From assembly GCA_963663285.2 (NCBI GenBank), contig CAXXNI010000002.1, positions 372,001 to 436,000 on the forward strand: a DNA stretch of 64,000 nt, written 5' to 3'. Origin of the DNA: CAXXOK01 sp963663285. Its GTDB lineage: Bacteria; Bacillota; Clostridia; Christensenellales; Aristaeellaceae. Position 1 is the first letter of the stretch, and every line of letters starts with the position of its first letter. The notes beneath the pieces are model-generated. The model was not told the DNA's origin and did no database searches. It was given only the letters and a program-made list of their open reading frames with translations. The position numbers were made by a program, and so were the translations under genes. Positions 50,296-58,826 of the stretch are shown here, piece after piece.

Positions 50296-51285
50296 TTGAT
50301 TCGATTTGCAATTTTAGGTGCAGGCAATATCGCGCAAAAGATGGCTGATACACTGGCCGGTATGATCGCGCAAGGGAACCAAGCCATTAGCATGTATGCC
50401 GTTGCAGCAAGGGACGAAGAACGTGCCAAACAGTTTGCAGAGAAATATGGGTTTGAAAAGGCATACGGCTCTTACGAAGAAATGGTTTCGGACCCGGCTG
50501 TTGATTTGGTGTATGTAGCTACCCCGCACTCGCACCATTATGAGCATATGAAACTATGCCTTTCTTACGGTAAACATGTGCTGTGTGAAAAAGCTTTTAC
50601 TGTTAACGCAAAGCAAGCGGAAGAAGTGATAGCGCTGGCGCGTAGCAAAGGGCTGTATATTGCCGAAGCAATATGGACGCGATATATGCCCTTCCGAAAA
50701 ATGGTGGAGCGTATGATCGCTGATGGCGCAATAGGCACCCCGTATGCGTTGTTTGCCAACTTGGCTTTCCCCATCAGGCATGTGGAACGAATGTACAATC
50801 CACAGCTAGCGGGCGGGGCGCTGCTGGACTTGGGAATTTATGCAATTACGTTTGCTTCCATGCTGTTTGGAGATGATGTTACCAGCATCAATAGTGTCGT
50901 TCAAATGATGGATACAGGCGTAGATGAACAGGAAAACATTACGCTGACCTATGCGGATGGAAAAATGGCGATGCTGTTTGCATCCATCAAATGTTCAGGC
51001 GATGAACACGGGGTGGTATTCGGCACGGAGGGAACATTGCAGATTGATACGCTGAATAACCCCGGCAAAATTACCATCACACCCAAAAAAGATCGCGAGG
51101 ATGTACGCACTTATGCTGTACCACAGCAGATTACCGGGTTTGAGTATGAGGTGCAGGCAGCCATTGATGCAATTGAACAGGGTAAAGTGGAGTGTGAAGC
51201 GATGCCGCATAGTGAAACAATACGCATTATGCAGTTGATGGATACGCTTCGTAAACAATGGGGCCTGGTATATCCGTTTGAATGA
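50296..51285 (+). CDS. Gfo/Idh/MocA family oxidoreductase
   Basis: 329 residues. TTG 50296 is the likely start: GGAGAGG lies about nine bases upstream and the protein then begins MIRFAILGAGNIAQKMADTL, the normal family opening. The NAD(P) fold GAGNIA, the EKP-like motif LCEKAFTVNAKQA (E-K-A here) and the C-terminal beta-sheet domain (AGGALLDLGIYAITFASMLF) are present. The DLG-Y pattern matches the dihydrodiol/D-xylose 1-dehydrogenase-like group. The substrate, probably a sugar or inositol derivative, is not readable. It is a single-gene unit with its own terminator. Confidence 0.87.
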   Translation: MIRFAILGAGNIAQKMADTLAGMIAQGNQAISMYAVAARDEERAKQFAEKYGFEKAYGSYEEMVSDPAVDLVYVATPHSHHYEHMKLCLSYGKHVLCEKAFTVNAKQAEEVIALARSKGLYIAEAIWTRYMPFRKMVERMIADGAIGTPYALFANLAFPIRHVERMYNPQLAGGALLDLGIYAITFASMLFGDDVTSINSVVQMMDTGVDEQENITLTYADGKMAMLFASIKCSGDEHGVVFGTEGTLQIDTLNNPGKITITPKKDREDVRTYAVPQQITGFEYEVQAAIDAIEQGKVECEAMPHSETIRIMQLMDTLRKQWGLVYPFE

Positions 51286-51735
51286 TGCCCATTGGATATT
51301 CTCCTTTTATGCGGCGTAAGGCTTACATTATTCCAAACGAATAGAAGCAAAAGCAAGTTTAATGCAAAGATAGCTGAGATACAGCAGCGTAACACATAGA
51401 GTATCTGAGAAGCAGATTGTTATATCTCCGGCAAATACAATTAATAAAAGAGCGCCATCCATGGATGGCGCTCTTTTTACTGGAAAATAAATGGATAGAA
51501 ACGCGCATTTTAGAACTTGCTGGGGTTTACAGTAGATTGTTTTATTTTACGGTGCAGGGGGTCTGCATACTGCCAGAATATTAAAACACGATATACATGA
51601 AAAACGGAACAACCAGCAAGATGCTTAACGAAGACGGAGTAAACATGAATCAGTATAGAAACGGGATTGTGAATCAGTAATAACGATGGTTGAAACGCGG
51701 GATGAACAGAAAAATAGATTTTTTGATAAAAAGGA
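51286..51735. other. Intergenic region between the oxidoreductase and lacI
   Basis: Contains the terminator at 51446-51478; the rest is AT-rich, with no supported gene. Confidence 0.5.
51446..51478 (+). terminator. Terminator of the Gfo/Idh/MocA gene
   Basis: AAAAGAGCGCCATCC (51446-51460), loop AT, GGATGGCGCTCTTTT (51463-51477) and one more T. Confidence 0.9.
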
Positions 51736-51785
51736 TTGACAACCTGTACAAGGTAAGTTAGAATAACAGTAACGCAAGCGGTTGC
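51736..51785 (+). promoter_or_regulatory. Promoter and LacI-type operator of the maltodextrin operon
   Basis: TTGACA (51736-51741), 17-base spacer, TAGAAT (51759-51764), a strong sigma-A promoter. Right behind it GCAAGCGGTTGC (51774-51785) is a typical LacI/CcpA-family palindrome (GCAA-N4-TTGC), placed near +5 to +16. Confidence 0.8.
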
Positions 51786-51812
51786 ATAAATGAAACGAAA
51801 GGAGGCTTTATG

Positions 51813-52811
51813 ATGGCTTCAACCATTCATGATGTTGCTAAACTTGCCGGCGTAAACCCGTCTACGGTTTCCCGGGTTATCAACGGAAAAGCCTCCATCT
51901 CCGAGGAAACGAAGGAGAAAATATACGCCGCAATGCAGCAGCTGGATTATCACCCAAACAGTGTGGCACGTAGTCTGGCCAGTGGCTTGAGCGGGGCAAT
52001 CGGCGTAGTGATGGACGCACACGATGCAAATGCTTTCAGCAATGAATTTTTCAGCCGAAGCCTTTTTGCGATTGAGCAGGTGGCACAAGCCAAAGGGTAT
52101 AACGTCATTATCGCCAACAGCGCAAAGCGCGCGGGCGGCGTGTCCTCCATTGAGAACTTGATGCTGGAACGTAAGGTGGATGGGCTAATCCTGCCTCCGT
52201 CTACCGTAAAACCAACACTGTTGAAAAAAGTGGATGCTTTTCCCTATGTTGTACTGGGGCAGCCGGATATTGCACGGCAGGGAACTTGCTGGGTGGATGT
52301 AAACAACGAACAAGGCTCTGCTTTGGCAGTGGAGCATCTGTATAAACAGGGATATAGTCGCATTGCCTATTTAGGCGGCGATGGGGGAACAGGTTTTGTA
52401 AAGCGGCGCATCAAGGGTTACCGCAGCGCTTTAAAGCCAAATGATACACTGGTGATTTTCCCAACGGATGGCAGCACGGAGCAGGCTGCCCGGTACACGG
52501 CGGACGCTTTGGCTCTTCCGCAGCCGCCTGATGCCTTTTTATGTAATGATAACATTACAGCTTTTGGCGCCTTACAGGCGCTGAAAACAGCCGGACGAAA
52601 AGTACCCGAAGAAATCGGCGTTGCTGTTTTTGACAACTATCCTCTTGCTATGTATACGGACCCGCCGCTGACCGCTGTGAACGTGGACACGGCGATGCTG
52701 GGGGAAGAGACAGCCAGATTGCTCTTTCAGAGAATCGAACGCCATATTACTAACCGGCAAACCATGCTTTCCACTTCGCTGATCGAGCGTGAATCAAGCT
52801 GTAGGATGTGA
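51813..52811 (+). CDS. LacI family transcriptional regulator
   Basis: 332 residues. GAAAGGAGG is seven bases before ATG 51813 (ATG 51810 is also possible). HTH: TIHDVAKLAGVNPSTVSRVI, NGKASISEETKEKIYAAMQQ, LDYHPNSVARSLASGLSGAI, with the hinge helix. The C-terminal periplasmic-binding-like domain ends with VAVFDNYPLAMYTDPPLTAV. It is the first gene of the amylase/ABC operon and should respond to maltose or maltodextrin. An operator-like palindrome sits directly before it, so it is probably autoregulated. Confidence 0.93.
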   Translation: MASTIHDVAKLAGVNPSTVSRVINGKASISEETKEKIYAAMQQLDYHPNSVARSLASGLSGAIGVVMDAHDANAFSNEFFSRSLFAIEQVAQAKGYNVIIANSAKRAGGVSSIENLMLERKVDGLILPPSTVKPTLLKKVDAFPYVVLGQPDIARQGTCWVDVNNEQGSALAVEHLYKQGYSRIAYLGGDGGTGFVKRRIKGYRSALKPNDTLVIFPTDGSTEQAARYTADALALPQPPDAFLCNDNITAFGALQALKTAGRKVPEEIGVAVFDNYPLAMYTDPPLTAVNVDTAMLGEETARLLFQRIERHITNRQTMLSTSLIERESSCRM

Positions 52812-52815
52812 AGAT

Positions 52816-54498
52816 ATGAACCTCTCCGCCGTTATGCACCCATCTACTCTACCCTTTAGGCAACCGCTTGCACGAAATCTGATGCACTTCCGGATTTTTA
52901 CGGCAAAGGACGATTGCAATTCCGTAACCCTTTACTATTGGAAACGCAGCGAACCATTCCCCGAAAGCCTAAACACGGTAACGCTTCATATCCGTTATAC
53001 GGATGCTTACCGTACCGAATGGGCAGGCGACGCTGCTCTGGCAGAAGAAGCACATTATATAAAGTATTTTTTTAAGATTGATTTTACAAACGGTGAAGAG
53101 CGGTATTACTGCGAATATGGTTTCTCCAGAGAGCAGCCGCAGCAGGGATGCTTTGAGGTGTTACAGGCAAACGAGACGGATGTACTGTCCGTGCCCGAGT
53201 GGGCAAAGGGCAGCGTATACTACCAAATCTTTCCCGAACGTTTTGCCGCAGGCAGCAGTATAAAACCCCGCGACGATTATGTGGCATGGAATGCTGCGCC
53301 TACCCGGGAGAACTTTTTCGGTGGGGATTTGGAAGGCATCAAAAGCAAACTGCCGTATCTGCGTCAGCTAGGCGTGGAGTGCCTGTATATGACGCCGGTT
53401 TTCGCAGGAGACTTTAACCATAAGTATGCAACGACCGATTATTTTCATGTCGATCCGGATTTCGGAACGGATGACGACTTGATTTCGCTGGTGGAGCAAG
53501 CGCATCACCACGGAATACGCGTAATACTGGATGGGGTTTTCAACCATTGCGGCATTCACTTTGCTCCCTTTGCCGACGTGCTTGCTAACGGCAAGGTATC
53601 GCCTTATTGCGATTGGTTTTATTGCAAAGAATACCCGCTTAAAATCGATCCTAAGTACTATGAATGTGTTGGTGACTATCCCTATATGCCGCGCTTGCGC
53701 ACAGCGAATCCCAAGGTGCGGGAGTACATTCTGTCGGTGATGCTGCACTGGCTTCAAACGGCGCATATAGACGGCTGGCGGCTGGATGTGGCGGATGAAC
53801 TGGACGCCGCTACGGTACGCTACTTGCGGGAAAAGGTGAAGGCAGCCCATCCTGATGCGCTTTTACTGGGCGAAACATGGAGCGATGCAAGCCGTATGGT
53901 TTGCGAGGGAGACCAGTTTGACAGCGCGATGAACTACTTGTTTCGCGATGCTATGGTTGACTTTTTCGCTAAGGACCGGATTAACGCACAGGAACTGCAT
54001 AACAGACTTTCGCACATGCTCATGAAATACCCCGATGTAACGAACCTTTGCATGTATAATTGTTTGGACAGTCACGATACGGCGCGTTTTCTGACCGAGG
54101 CAGGCGGAGAAAAAAGGCGGCTGAAGCTTGCAATAGCGTTTCAAATGCTATTTCCCGGAAGCCCTGCACTCTTTTATGGAGACGAGGTTGGCATAGCGGG
54201 CGAGAACGACCCGGATTGCAGGCGTACGATGCCATGGGAGCAGCCGGATAACGATTTACTGCAATGGACCAGGGAGATGATCTCCCTCCGCAGGCATAAT
54301 ACAGCCGTGCGGCTGGGTGAGTACCATATACTGCAAACCAGTATACCGGATGTGGTTGCGTTTGAACGCAGCTATAACGGGGAGCGCATCATCGCGGTTT
54401 TCAACCGATCCGTGCTGCCCCAAACACTGGACTTCGCGGACGCTGTAGGAACGGTAACCGTTCTGCCGCAGTCCGTAGAGATCATACAAATACCATAA
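52816..54498 (+). CDS. GH13 intracellular alpha-glucan hydrolase (neopullulanase/cyclomaltodextrinase-like)
   Basis: 560 residues. An N-terminal beta-domain of about 125 residues precedes the barrel, as in the neopullulanase/cyclomaltodextrinase group. Conserved regions: GVECLYMTPVF, ILDGVFNHCGIHFAPF, GWRLDVADELDAAT (nucleophile Asp), LLGETWSDAS (acid/base Glu) and LDSHDTARFLTEAGG (third Asp). There is no signal peptide, so it acts in the cytoplasm on imported maltodextrin or cyclodextrin. The start ATG 52816 is five bases after the lacI stop with an AGGATGTGA site. It is followed by the ABC importer genes. Confidence 0.9.
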   Translation: MNLSAVMHPSTLPFRQPLARNLMHFRIFTAKDDCNSVTLYYWKRSEPFPESLNTVTLHIRYTDAYRTEWAGDAALAEEAHYIKYFFKIDFTNGEERYYCEYGFSREQPQQGCFEVLQANETDVLSVPEWAKGSVYYQIFPERFAAGSSIKPRDDYVAWNAAPTRENFFGGDLEGIKSKLPYLRQLGVECLYMTPVFAGDFNHKYATTDYFHVDPDFGTDDDLISLVEQAHHHGIRVILDGVFNHCGIHFAPFADVLANGKVSPYCDWFYCKEYPLKIDPKYYECVGDYPYMPRLRTANPKVREYILSVMLHWLQTAHIDGWRLDVADELDAATVRYLREKVKAAHPDALLLGETWSDASRMVCEGDQFDSAMNYLFRDAMVDFFAKDRINAQELHNRLSHMLMKYPDVTNLCMYNCLDSHDTARFLTEAGGEKRRLKLAIAFQMLFPGSPALFYGDEVGIAGENDPDCRRTMPWEQPDNDLLQWTREMISLRRHNTAVRLGEYHILQTSIPDVVAFERSYNGERIIAVFNRSVLPQTLDFADAVGTVTVLPQSVEIIQIP

Positions 54499-54510
54499 GG
54501 AGGAAAATCT

Positions 54511-55764
54511 ATGCGTACCTACAAAAAAATTCTGGCGATCCTGCTGGCAGCTGTCCTTTGTTTGGCGACGGGAGCAGCCTTGGCAGAATCGACAGAACCC
54601 CAGGTAACCATCAATTTCTGGCACCACTACAGTGCGCAGTCGGCGGAGAACGAGACGCTGATGAACGTCTTAATCCCCCAGTTTGAAAGCGAAAACCCCG
54701 GGATTAAGGTTAACGCCGTATCACATGAATGGGCGGAACTGCACGATAAAGTGCTGGTTAGCGCCAGCTCGGGCAGCCTGCCGGATGTAGCCCGCTGCGA
54801 TATCGCATGGCTGCCGGAATTCCAGAAGATGGGCGTATTGGTCGCGCTGGATCAGGAAATGGAAAACTTCACGGATGTGAGCGGCGCACTGCTGGACAGC
54901 GCAATGTCCACCGCGAAGATTGGCGACCATTACTACGCCTTGGCCCTGAACACCAACAGCAAAATTGTGTTCTATAACACCGCTATGCTTGAGGCTGCGG
55001 GCGTTGCTGTACCCACCACGATGGATGAATGGGTTAGCGCGGTTACCCAGCTTTCCGGCACTAACGAGAACGGTCAACAGGTATGGGGCTGGAATGAGCC
55101 TGCGCTGAGCGGCTGGAACATCTGCCCTTTCATTTGGAGCTTTGGCGGCAGCCTGACCAACGACGAGCAGACTGTGGCAACCGGCTACGTCAACAGCGAA
55201 GCAACCGTGAAAGCGGTAGCAACGTTTGCCGAATTAGTACAAGCGGGTGCGATTACCGGCTTTAACAGCGGCGATATTCCCATGACGGATGGGTTTGGTA
55301 CCGGCCGTTATGCGATGATGCTCGAAGGGCCCTGGAAAACCGCGGAACTTTCCGGCGCGTATCCCGATGTGGCATACGGCACCGCACCGATCCCCGCTGG
55401 AGAAGGCGGAAGCGTAAGCGTGCTGGGCGGTGAGGATATTGCCATGTTCAATACCGCCAATCAGGATGCCGCATGGAAATTCATGCAGTTTATGACCAGC
55501 GAGTACGCCGAGACCGAAATGGCAAAATGCGGCCAGATTCCGGTAAACAAAGCGGCGTTGGAAAGCGATACGGTTAAGAACGCTTCGTATGCGCCTTTCC
55601 TGGCAGCCATTGAAACCGCGAAAGCGCGCCCGACTGTTGCTGCCTGGAGCGAAATGGATAACGAACTGAACACTGCCATGACAGCTGTGGTAAGCGGCGA
55701 TAAAACCGCACAGGAAGCCATGGACGAATTGGCCGTGAAATTCGACGCGCTGCTTGCTCAATAA
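54511..55764 (+). CDS. Maltodextrin-type ABC sugar-binding protein
   Basis: 417 residues. Signal peptide MRTYKKILAILLAAVLCLAT with an AxA site near ALA-E; no clear lipobox, which is unusual for a Gram-positive binding protein, although a Cys at 17 lies in the hydrophobic core. SBP family 1 marks: VTINFWHHYSAQSAENETLM, LPDVARCDIAWLPEFQKMG, YALALNTNSKIVFYNTAMLE, FGTGRYAMMLEGPWKTAELS and GEDIAMFNTANQDAAWKFMQ. It starts after AAGGAGG, 12 bases behind the amylase gene. The neighbours suggest maltodextrin as ligand. Confidence 0.9.
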   Translation: MRTYKKILAILLAAVLCLATGAALAESTEPQVTINFWHHYSAQSAENETLMNVLIPQFESENPGIKVNAVSHEWAELHDKVLVSASSGSLPDVARCDIAWLPEFQKMGVLVALDQEMENFTDVSGALLDSAMSTAKIGDHYYALALNTNSKIVFYNTAMLEAAGVAVPTTMDEWVSAVTQLSGTNENGQQVWGWNEPALSGWNICPFIWSFGGSLTNDEQTVATGYVNSEATVKAVATFAELVQAGAITGFNSGDIPMTDGFGTGRYAMMLEGPWKTAELSGAYPDVAYGTAPIPAGEGGSVSVLGGEDIAMFNTANQDAAWKFMQFMTSEYAETEMAKCGQIPVNKAALESDTVKNASYAPFLAAIETAKARPTVAAWSEMDNELNTAMTAVVSGDKTAQEAMDELAVKFDALLAQ

Positions 55765-55803
55765 TACCCTGAATGCATCCTAGCGTCAAGTAATAGCGTA
55801 TAG

Positions 55804-55831
55804 CCGGCGGGAGGTTGATTCTTCCCGCCGG
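55804..55831 (+). repeat. Intercistronic hairpin after the sugar-binding protein gene
   Basis: CCGGCGGGA (55804-55812) pairs with TCCCGCCGG (55823-55831), ten-base loop, no T-run. It sits in the gap between the binding protein and the permeases, like the one at 26943-26986. Confidence 0.7.
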
Positions 55832-55987
55832 TATACCGCGAAACGACAGTTCATAAACTATCATTTATTTCGAACTGTAGGGATGCATCTTGCCTGCTAT
55901 GGGTTGGAGCACGGGCAAAGGCTTTTCATAATAAAAAGATTTTGCCCGTTCCCTAACGCCGAAGATCGATTGGATGGAGGTGCCCGA

Positions 55988-56872
55988 ATGGAAACTAAAT
56001 CACGTTTAAACCGCTTTCAGCTGGGCGTACTGCTCTCGCCGGGGTTGATAGTATTTGCGATTTTCACCGTTTATCCTATTTTTCGCCTTCTATGGATGAG
56101 CTTTTGCGACTGGAGCTTCGGTTCCATGTTTCAGCAGCCATGGATAGGAATTGCAAACTATCGCGCTGTATTGTCGGATGATACGTTTTGGACGGTTTTT
56201 GGCAACAGCATGGTGTATACGCTGGTTACCGTACCGGGGCAGATGGCGATCGGCTTGTTTGTCGCGGTGCTTTTAAATGGTGTAAAGCGCTTTAGCGTTG
56301 GGTTCAGGGTGATTAACTACTTACCGGTAATCACTTCATGGGTAATCGCGTCGCTTGTGTTTCGCTATATTTTTAACACCGAAGGATTATTAAACTATTT
56401 TCTTACGAAAACCATCGGCATTACTTCGCAGAACGTTCGCTGGCTGGACAGCCGTTGGAGCGGCTTAAGCGTTGCGATGATATTGGGCATCTGGAAAGGG
56501 ATCGGATGGAACATGGTTGTTTTTCTGGCGGCACTGCAGCAGGTTCCAGCCGATCTATACGAAGCTGCCGAAATTGACGGCTGCGGCACATGGAAAAAGT
56601 TTATCAACGTTACCATGCCGTCTATTCGCGGTACGATACTGTTTGCGCTCATCATGCTCACCATCGGCGGTTTTAATGTGTTTACCTCTATCAAGATGAT
56701 TACCGGCGGTAAACCTGCGCATCAAACAGATACCTTACTCACATGGATGTACTATAAGGCATTTAGCACGGGAAAATTCGGGTATGCAGCGGCGCTGAGC
56801 TTTATTATGGCACTGGCGCTTGGGCTGATGGCCATATTGCAAATCAAGGCTATGAAAAACCGTGACGCGTAG
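55988..56872 (+). CDS. ABC sugar permease (MalF type)
   Basis: 294 residues from ATG 55988 behind GGAGGTG; the frame extends back to 55883 without a site. Six predicted spans starting LGVLLSPGLIVFAIFTVYPI. The EAA loop that contacts the ATPase is VPADLYEAAEIDGCGTWKKF followed by INVTMPSIRGTILF. It pairs with the second permease 12 bases downstream. No ATPase gene lies in the operon; such importers often use a shared MsmK-type ATPase encoded elsewhere. Confidence 0.92.
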   Translation: METKSRLNRFQLGVLLSPGLIVFAIFTVYPIFRLLWMSFCDWSFGSMFQQPWIGIANYRAVLSDDTFWTVFGNSMVYTLVTVPGQMAIGLFVAVLLNGVKRFSVGFRVINYLPVITSWVIASLVFRYIFNTEGLLNYFLTKTIGITSQNVRWLDSRWSGLSVAMILGIWKGIGWNMVVFLAALQQVPADLYEAAEIDGCGTWKKFINVTMPSIRGTILFALIMLTIGGFNVFTSIKMITGGKPAHQTDTLLTWMYYKAFSTGKFGYAAALSFIMALALGLMAILQIKAMKNRDA

Positions 56873-56884
56873 GAGGGCATGAAG

Positions 56885-57730
56885 ATGAATCAAAAAAACA
56901 GCCTGCGCTCACGCGCAATTCGTTATCTATTATTGCTGATGGGGGCCGTTATCAGTACCCTGCCGATGATATACATGATTTCGACTTCCCTGCGCCCCAA
57001 CGGCGCGCTTTACGAGTATCCACCTCGCTTCTTTCCACAAATCAGTGCGTTGACGCTGGAAAATTATCAGTACATTTTAACGCAGAGCAAGTTTTACTAT
57101 AATTTTCTCAACAGTGTGTTTGTATCACTGACATCTGTCGGGCTGGCGGCACTTGCGTCCTCGGCAATGGCGTTTGTGATGGGTAAGTTCAAATTCAAAG
57201 GAAAACAATTACTTTTCGCCTTTATTATTCTGACAATGATTATTCCCGGCACGACGATGATCGTGCCACAGTTTGAACTGGCCACCTCGCTTGGTATGGT
57301 CAATAAGCTGTGGGGGCTAATTCCTTTTTATGTGGCATGGGTGATTCCGTTTTCTACCTTTATGATCAAAGGATTTATGGAGAACATACCCAACGAAATT
57401 ACGGAAGCGACCTATATTGATGGGGCAAGCGTAATGACGGTATATTTGCGTATCGCGCTTCCGCTGGCGGCTCCGGCTATCGCGTCGGTCAGTATTTTTA
57501 ATTTCCTCACGGCATGGGAGGAATACCCATGGGCGAATACGGTGATTAACGATACGAATCTGCGCACACTGCCAATTGCCATTGCAGGCTTCTTTGGGCA
57601 ACACCAATTCACCCAGTGGGGATACGTTTTCGCAATGTCTGTGCTCACGTTGATTCCTGTTGTACTGGTGTTCATTACCTGCCAGAAATTCTTTGTGCAG
57701 GGGCTTACAGCCGGAAGCGTAAAAGGCTGA
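56885..57730 (+). CDS. ABC sugar permease (MalG type)
   Basis: 281 residues from ATG 56885, eight bases behind AGGAGG; ATG 56879 would be only two bases away. Six predicted spans; EAA loop IPNEITEATYIDGASVMTVY followed by LRIALPLAAPAIASV. The typical MalG start MISTSLRPNGALYEYPPRFF is present. It forms the membrane pore with the upstream permease. A strong terminator follows at 57822. Confidence 0.92.
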   Translation: MNQKNSLRSRAIRYLLLLMGAVISTLPMIYMISTSLRPNGALYEYPPRFFPQISALTLENYQYILTQSKFYYNFLNSVFVSLTSVGLAALASSAMAFVMGKFKFKGKQLLFAFIILTMIIPGTTMIVPQFELATSLGMVNKLWGLIPFYVAWVIPFSTFMIKGFMENIPNEITEATYIDGASVMTVYLRIALPLAAPAIASVSIFNFLTAWEEYPWANTVINDTNLRTLPIAIAGFFGQHQFTQWGYVFAMSVLTLIPVVLVFITCQKFFVQGLTAGSVKG

Positions 57731-57821
57731 TGGGCTTGGGAAAACGACGTTCGTTTGGCCCGGCTTTGGTGTGACCGATGATAATCAATAAAATAGGTAG
57801 TTATATAGTTAAACATCAGGC

Positions 57822-57866
57822 GCCGGCATCCATTAGCAAATTGTTTGCCAATGGATGCCGGCTTTT
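57822..57866 (+). terminator. Terminator of the maltodextrin operon
   Basis: GCCGGCATCCATTAGCAAA (57822-57840) pairs, with one mismatch, to TTTGCCAATGGATGCCGGC (57844-57862), followed by TTTTTG. Confidence 0.9.
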
Positions 57867-57970
57867 TGATCCCAGTGGGGAATATACACTTGATCATCAT
57901 AATTTTTTATGGGAATTTTGCGCAATCTTTATAAAAATGGGTTTATATGGAAATAAATGATTATTTTCGA

Positions 57971-57999
57971 TTGCGTGCGGAAAAGATACGTATTATAAT
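57971..57999 (+). promoter_or_regulatory. Sigma-A promoter of the membrane protein gene
   Basis: TTGCGT (57971-57976), 17-base spacer, perfect TATAAT (57994-57999). Transcription would start only about 20 bases before the start codon. Confidence 0.75.
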
Positions 58000-58026
58000 T
58001 AAATTATAGCAGAAAGGGATGAAAAC

Positions 58027-58686
58027 ATGCATTTTCAAAGCGGTTATCAACGGAAAACATTATGGGTTGTATCAATGATCATAAACATCTTTATCGTGGT
58101 GATGAGCAGCATTGGGGCGTTGCTTAGCATCCAAAACAGTGGAACGGGAATTTTTAAGTATTATACGCAGGATAGCAATTTACTTGCACTTTTCGCCTGT
58201 GGTATCTGCGCTATATTCCAGTGGAAAGGCTTGATAGAAAACAACCTGATCTTGCCCTACTGGGTGAAGAGCCTCAAATATATTGCTACCAGCTGCTTAA
58301 TGGTAACTTTTATAATTGTGCTGTTTGTGCTCTCCCCAATCGAAGAGGGTGGGGCGGTTTACATGCTTTTTCACGGGTCGATGTTGTATACTCACTTTAT
58401 CTGCCCGCTTTCAGCACTGCTATCCTTCCTGCTATTGGACCGGGAGCCGATTTTGCCGCGAAAACATAGCTGGGTGGTGCTTTTGCCGACACTGCTGTAC
58501 GCAATTGTCACGATATTGCTGAATATAACCGGCACGCTGGACGGCCCATATCCATTCCTCCGCGTGATGCATCAACCGGTTTTCACTTCTATGCTGTGGG
58601 CTTTTGGTATTCTGGCTGGCGCTTATATCGTCGGGTGGATGCTTGGTGTGGGCAGCCGTAAATTTGCATTATTAAGCCGGGCATAG
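58027..58686 (+). CDS. Pr6Pr/FAR-17a-like six-span membrane protein
   Basis: 219 residues with six hydrophobic segments, for example TLWVVSMIINIFIVVMSSIG and YIATSCLMVTFIIVLFVLSP. FKYYTQDSNLLALFACGICA is the motif FxYYTxxSNLL of the bacterial Pr6Pr group, related to eukaryotic FAR-17a/AIG1 proteins; a histidine in FHGSMLYTHFICPLSALLSF matches the conserved H of that fold. Eukaryotic relatives hydrolyse fatty-acid esters of hydroxy fatty acids using Thr and His, but activity of bacterial members is not established. AAAGGGATG precedes ATG 58027. Single-gene unit. Confidence 0.65.
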   Translation: MHFQSGYQRKTLWVVSMIINIFIVVMSSIGALLSIQNSGTGIFKYYTQDSNLLALFACGICAIFQWKGLIENNLILPYWVKSLKYIATSCLMVTFIIVLFVLSPIEEGGAVYMLFHGSMLYTHFICPLSALLSFLLLDREPILPRKHSWVVLLPTLLYAIVTILLNITGTLDGPYPFLRVMHQPVFTSMLWAFGILAGAYIVGWMLGVGSRKFALLSRA

Positions 58687-58779
58687 ATACTGATTTGTGT
58701 CTATTTACTCATTATTTATAGGGTAGATATTTCTGGGTAAAAGTTAATTCCAACAGATGATTAAGTTGATTTTACAAGA

Positions 58780-58802
58780 ATAAAAGCCGCCAAAATGGCG
58801 GC
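58780..58802 (-). terminator. Terminator of the uxu operon
   Basis: GCCGCCA (58786-58792), loop AAA, TGGCGGC (58796-58802); on the minus strand it is followed by TTTTATT. Confidence 0.85.
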
Positions 58803-58826
58803 TGTTGTAGTATTTAATTTCCGGAT

